Of a DNA stretch of 7,992 nt, positions 4,871-7,992 are shown piece by piece. Every line of letters starts with the position of its first letter. Positions within the stretch are counted from its first letter, which is position 1. Position numbers and translations under genes: made by a program. The stretch covers positions 1 through 7,992 of the forward strand of contig JAURXC010000192.1 of the NCBI GenBank assembly GCA_030654645.1, given 5' to 3'. Source of the stretch: Deltaproteobacteria bacterium. Lineage in GTDB: Bacteria; Desulfobacterota; Desulfuromonadia; Geobacterales; Pseudopelobacteraceae. The notes under the pieces are model-generated. The model saw only the letters and a program-made list of their open reading frames with translations. It searched no databases and was not told the origin of the DNA.

Positions 4871-5752
4871 TCAGTCCGGCAGACAGGACGCTAATCCCGT
4901 TTGGATGTCCGGATATCTCAAGTTGATTTTCAGGCGTTTCAGCATGCGACTGTTGTCAATCACCCGCGACTCGCTGACATAGGAGAACATCAGCGGCGAC
5001 ATCACCAGACGGGCTTCATCCAGCGGCACCTGCGGCTGGCGCGGCATCTTCAGCGCATCGGCACAGGCGTTGAAATAGCTGGTCATGCTGGTCGGATGCC
5101 CATCGCTGACGTTGAAGATTTCTCCGGCTTCGCCCGATTCCGCCGCGGCCAGGCAGACAGTGGCCAGGTCGTCGGCATGGATACGGTTGCTGGGGCCGGA
5201 TTCCTCTTCCTTCAGAAGTGCTTGCCCCTGGCTGATCTGCATCAGCGGGAGCCGTCCCGGGCCGTAGATGCCACTGACCCGCAGAATCACCACCGGTGTG
5301 CCGGTTGCGGAGCCATATTGCAGAAAAGCGTTTTCGGCGTCGAGACGGCGCTTGCCCATCGCCGAGGAAGGTATTGTCTCCGACTCTTCAGTGACAATAC
5401 CGCCGGAAATCTCACTATAAACCGAGGTGGCGCTGACGTAGATAATCTTGGAAGGTTTCTGTACCCGGCTCAGAGCCGCGATGAAGTTTCTGGCGCGGGT
5501 GTCTGCAATGCCGCCTCCCGGCGGCGGCACCAGATAGTGCAGCATGCTGCCGGCGGTATCCAGAGAAGGAATTTCTTCGGCTTTGTCCAGGGAGCAGGCA
5601 ACGGCGCTGAACCCCTCCCCTGAAAGAGTGGAAACAAGTTCCGGCGACCTGAGCATGCAGGTAACTTCAGCGCCCGAATCACGGTATAGCCGCGCAACCC
5701 TCCCGCCGATATAACCGCATCCGGCAATGAATATTTTTTGCATGGAATCCAT
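4871..5752 (-). CDS. NAD(P)-binding SDR / epimerase-family protein, atypical active site
   Basis: A 293-aa soluble Rossmann-fold protein of the extended/atypical SDR group, related in layout to E. coli YeeZ. The nucleotide-binding loop is GCGYIGGRVA (11-20). IIYVSATSVYSE (103-114) and VVILRVSGIYGPGR (154-167) are the usual epimerase landmarks. The substrate is unknown. Where active SDRs have a YxxxK dyad, this protein has MGKRR (Met132 and Arg136 by alignment to the following Leu-x-x-Glu), so classical SDR chemistry may be lost or altered. Start ATG at 5752 has AAAGG only 3 nt upstream; the ATG at 5743 (MQKIF) is an alternative. It follows the small unknown gene by 42 bp, probably in the same transcript, and is followed by a 275-bp spacer holding a strong terminator. 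Confidence 0.83.
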   Translation of the reverse strand: MDSMQKIFIAGCGYIGGRVARLYRDSGAEVTCMLRSPELVSTLSGEGFSAVACSLDKAEEIPSLDTAGSMLHYLVPPPGGGIADTRARNFIAALSRVQKPSKIIYVSATSVYSEISGGIVTEESETIPSSAMGKRRLDAENAFLQYGSATGTPVVILRVSGIYGPGRLPLMQISQGQALLKEEESGPSNRIHADDLATVCLAAAESGEAGEIFNVSDGHPTSMTSYFNACADALKMPRQPQVPLDEARLVMSPLMFSYVSESRVIDNSRMLKRLKINLRYPDIQTGLASCLPD

Positions 5753-5794
5753 GGACCTTTCGTGATCAAGATTATCCGGACGATTGGAGCTTTT

Positions 5795-6061
5795 CTATTT
5801 CATGAATGACGATATCAGCGGAAGCATGCTGGCATTTGCCGACCCGATCGCGGCCTTGCGTTCCGCATCTGTCAGAAACAGCTTCAGGTATTTCCTGGCT
5901 TTCTTTTTGTCACCGGCGATCGTTTCCGTCATCTTGCAGAGAATCCCTACCGGCACCCCTTTGCGATATCCTTCAACCAGCTTCTGAATTTCATCACAGC
6001 GCTGTTTCTCGGTCCATGTTTTGAACAGCGCGGCTCCCAGGTCATTGTTGTTGTCAAGCAT
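5795..6061 (-). CDS. small protein of unknown function (88 aa)
   Basis: I do not recognise this protein. It is charged, predicted mostly alpha-helical by composition, with no signal peptide or membrane segment, and has two isolated cysteines (Cys22 and Cys42) that do not form a known motif. The central part (about residues 24-75) is rich in Lys, Glu and Ala, and the C-terminus is hydrophobic (SMLPLISSFMK). The ATG at 6061 is supported by GGGGA with 5 nt spacing. The gene starts 23 bp beyond the T-tract of the terminator after the oxidoreductase gene, too close for a separate promoter unless it overlaps the hairpin. It lies 42 bp before the SDR gene and is likely translated from the same mRNA. 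The good ribosome site, full-length frame and lack of a competing frame make it a real gene. Confidence 0.7.
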   Translation of the reverse strand: MLDNNNDLGAALFKTWTEKQRCDEIQKLVEGYRKGVPVGILCKMTETIAGDKKKARKYLKLFLTDAERKAAIGSANASMLPLISSFMK

Positions 6062-6084
6062 GATTATCCCCGTAAGTTGAATTT

Positions 6085-6113
6085 AAAAAGCCCCGCAGAC
6101 AAGTCTGCGGGGC
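6085..6113 (-). terminator. strong intrinsic terminator after the pyruvate oxidoreductase gene
   Basis: On the minus strand GCCCCGCAGAC and GTCTGCGGGGC (6090-6100 and 6103-6113 on the plus strand) make a perfect 11-bp GC-rich inverted repeat with a 2-nt centre, so effectively a 10-bp stem and 4-nt loop, followed directly by five Ts. It lies 29 bp after the stop of the oxidoreductase gene. The plus strand has AAAAT after the stem, so it is not bidirectional. Confidence 0.92.
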
Positions 6114-6142
6114 AAAATACTACCATGTAATATATTTAATGA

Positions 6143-7992
6143 CTACTTCTTCTCGCAAGTATCTTCAAAGTTGAGTGCCGCCAGTTTCTGGTAGTAGGCA
6201 AAGTGTGTTTTTGCCCATTCACCGGCCTTCTTCATCAGGGCCTCGGCCTGCTTGGGGTTGGCCTTTTTCAACATGCGGTAGCGGTTTTCGTTATTGGTAT
6301 ATTCCTCAAAGCTGATTGTTGCCGGCTTGCTATCCAACTGCAGCGGGTTCTTGCACTCGGCAGCCAGGGCCGGGTTATAACGGTACAGAGGCCAGTAACC
6401 GGACTGTACCGCCATTTTCTGAGCATCCACACCAGCTGTCATGTTGATGCCGTGGGCGATACAGTGCGAGTAGGCTATGATGATCGAAGGTCCATCATAG
6501 GCCTCGGCCTCCAGCATGGCCTTGATACACTGGTTGGGGTTGGAGAGAGCAACCTGTGCCACATAGACCGAGCCGTAGGACATGGCAATCATGCCCAGGT
6601 CCTTCTTGGATACCGGCTTGCCACCAGCCGCAAAAAGCCCGACAGCTCCCATTGGTGTAGCTTTGGAAGCCTGACCACCGGTATTGGAGTAGACCTCGGT
6701 GTCAAGAACAAACAGATTTATGTTCTTGCCGGAAGCGATGACATGGTCCAGACCACCGAAACCGATGTCGTAAGCCCAGCCGTCGCCACCGATACACCAG
6801 ACCGACTTCTTAACCAGGTAGTCCGCGACCGGAACCAGCAGTTTTGCGGTTGCGTTCTTGCTGCCTTTCAGAGCAGCCTTCAGCTTGTCAACGCGTCCGC
6901 GCTGTGCCTCGATACCGGCCTGGGTTGACTGGTCGGCTGAAGCGATTTCCTTCAACAGCTTGGCATTTGCCGCAAAGGCCTTGTTTTCGGCCAGCTCCGC
7001 CACATACTCAAGGGCCGATTTGGAGAACTGGTCAACAGTCAGGCGCATGCCGTAACCGAACTCGGCGTTGTCCTCGAACAGCGAGTTGGACCATGCCGGA
7101 CCACGACCATCGGCACGCTGTGCGTAAGGTGTGGTGGGCAGGTTGCCACCGTAGATTGACGAACAACCGGTGGCATTGGCGATCATCATCCGGTCGCCGA
7201 ACAGCTGGGTCAACAGCTTCAGATAAGGAGTCTCGCCGCAACCGGCACAGGCGCCGGAGAATTCGAACAGCGGGCGGATCAGCTGGTTGCTGCGCAGGGT
7301 CTCCAGCTTGACTTGTGTTGCATCTACATCCGGCAGCTTGAGGAAGAAGTCGAAGTTTTCAGCTTCCGCTGCGCGCAGTGGCGGCTGGAAGGTCATGTCC
7401 AGCGCCTTGTGATCCGGATTCTGCTTGTCCTTGCCCGGGCAGTTGTGAGCACAGGCGCCGCAACCGGTGCAATCCTCGGGTGCGATCTGTACGGTGTACT
7501 TCTTGCCGGCCATTTCAGGGATCTTGCAATCGGTTGATTTGAAGGTCGCCGGAGCATCCTTGAGCAGCTTGCCGTCATAGGCCTTGGTGCGGACCGAGGC
7601 GTGCGGACATACGAAGGAGCAGATACCGCACTGGATACAGATCTTATCGTCCCATACCGGAATTTCCGTGGCGATGTTACGCTTCTCGTACTGGCTGGTG
7701 GCGGTCGGGAAGGTGCCGTCGGCAGGCATCTTGGAAACCGGCAGACTGTCTCCCAGTCCGGCCACGATCACGCCGGTGACATCCTTGACGAATTTTGGCG
7801 CCTTGCTGGAAACCGCAGCGGCCATCTTCAGCTTGCTGGTCGCTTTTGCCGGAACCTTGACTTCGTAGAAGTTGTTCAGACCGGCATCAACCGCCTTGTA
7901 GTTCATTTCCAGAACCGCTTCGCCGGCTTTGCCATAGGATTTCTTGATGGCGCCCTTGATCGAGTCCACGGCATCCTTGAGCGGGATGATAT
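6143..7992 (-). CDS. nifJ: pyruvate:ferredoxin (flavodoxin) oxidoreductase, C-terminal half
   Basis: The minus-strand frame is open through the right edge, so the start is outside the window; GTG at 7969 is an internal valine codon. About 616 C-terminal residues are present of a family length near 1,200. The enzyme converts pyruvate and CoA to acetyl-CoA, CO2 and reduced ferredoxin, or runs in reverse, in the cytoplasm of anaerobes. Visible in order (residues of this part): end of the gamma-type domain (AIKKSYGKAGEAVLEMNYKA), two 4Fe-4S motifs CIQCGICSFVCP (about 118-129) and CTGCGACAHNCP (about 174-185), then the thiamine diphosphate domain with CAGCGET, ATGCSSIYGGN, GGDGWAYDIGFGG and DTEVYSNTGGQ. 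All four proximal-cluster cysteines are present: two in CAGC, one in ATGC, one in HCIAHG. The order of domains shows the fused single-chain form. It ends shortly after the TPP domain with no clear extra C-terminal oxygen-protection domain. A strong terminator follows. Confidence 0.95.
   Translation of the reverse strand, partial: IIPLKDAVDSIKGAIKKSYGKAGEAVLEMNYKAVDAGLNNFYEVKVPAKATSKLKMAAAVSSKAPKFVKDVTGVIVAGLGDSLPVSKMPADGTFPTATSQYEKRNIATEIPVWDDKICIQCGICSFVCPHASVRTKAYDGKLLKDAPATFKSTDCKIPEMAGKKYTVQIAPEDCTGCGACAHNCPGKDKQNPDHKALDMTFQPPLRAAEAENFDFFLKLPDVDATQVKLETLRSNQLIRPLFEFSGACAGCGETPYLKLLTQLFGDRMMIANATGCSSIYGGNLPTTPYAQRADGRGPAWSNSLFEDNAEFGYGMRLTVDQFSKSALEYVAELAENKAFAANAKLLKEIASADQSTQAGIEAQRGRVDKLKAALKGSKNATAKLLVPVADYLVKKSVWCIGGDGWAYDIGFGGLDHVIASGKNINLFVLDTEVYSNTGGQASKATPMGAVGLFAAGGKPVSKKDLGMIAMSYGSVYVAQVALSNPNQCIKAMLEAEAYDGPSIIIAYSHCIAHGINMTAGVDAQKMAVQSGYWPLYRYNPALAAECKNPLQLDSKPATISFEEYTNNENRYRMLKKANPKQAEALMKKAGEWAKTHFAYYQKLAALNFEDTCEKK

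Noticed and set aside
5770..6069. GATTATCC (minus GGATAATC) occurs just upstream of both the 88-aa gene and the SDR gene, suggesting paired -10 boxes.
   Set aside because: Neither has a -35 partner at 16-18 bp, and at the 88-aa gene the motif overlaps the ribosome site directly before the ATG; likely chance.

Overview
This window looks like chromosomal DNA of a Geobacter-like bacterium (Desulfuromonadota). The taxonomic call is an inference from three things: a one-subunit pyruvate:ferredoxin oxidoreductase of the anaerobe type, a moderately GC-rich base composition, and an overall gene set resembling Geobacterales. No marker gene settles it. Eight of the nine protein genes are on the minus strand. 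No transposase, integrase, CRISPR array, tRNA or rRNA is visible, and the content is mostly housekeeping metabolism.

Region 1 (1-1555): two minus-strand genes and one divergent plus-strand gene. They are a cut-off CxxCxxCC-type cysteine-cluster protein (YeiW/YkgJ family), a zinc-type homocysteine S-methyltransferase family protein, and a second, different CxxCxxCC protein transcribed divergently. The 103-bp divergent spacer holds a sigma70-like promoter and a perfect 12-bp palindrome.

Region 2 (1607-4630): a tight minus-strand cluster in the transcription order folK, YHS-domain membrane protein, transaldolase/fructose-6-phosphate aldolase, glgA, with gaps of 46, 12 and 15 bp. It joins folate synthesis, a putative metal-binding anchor protein, sugar-phosphate chemistry and glycogen synthesis, probably in one transcript. 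A good promoter precedes folK, and its predicted start point falls on the folK GTG start codon, so a leaderless message is possible.

Region 3 (4647-4870): a non-coding spacer with a strong minus-strand intrinsic terminator. A perfect 8-bp hairpin, a bulged hairpin and a plausible promoter lie just upstream of it. The terminator loop carries a CCTCCT anti-Shine-Dalgarno motif. Together these suggest a small RNA of about 85 nt, which is the most interesting candidate here; the alternative is simply the 3' end of the gene upstream.

Region 4 (4871-7992): an atypical SDR/epimerase-family protein, an 88-aa protein of unknown function, a very strong intrinsic terminator, and the C-terminal half of pyruvate:ferredoxin (flavodoxin) oxidoreductase, which makes or consumes acetyl-CoA and reduced ferredoxin. 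The start of that gene lies beyond the right edge. I found no clearly new multi-gene system; the unusual points are mainly in RNA and translation-start features.
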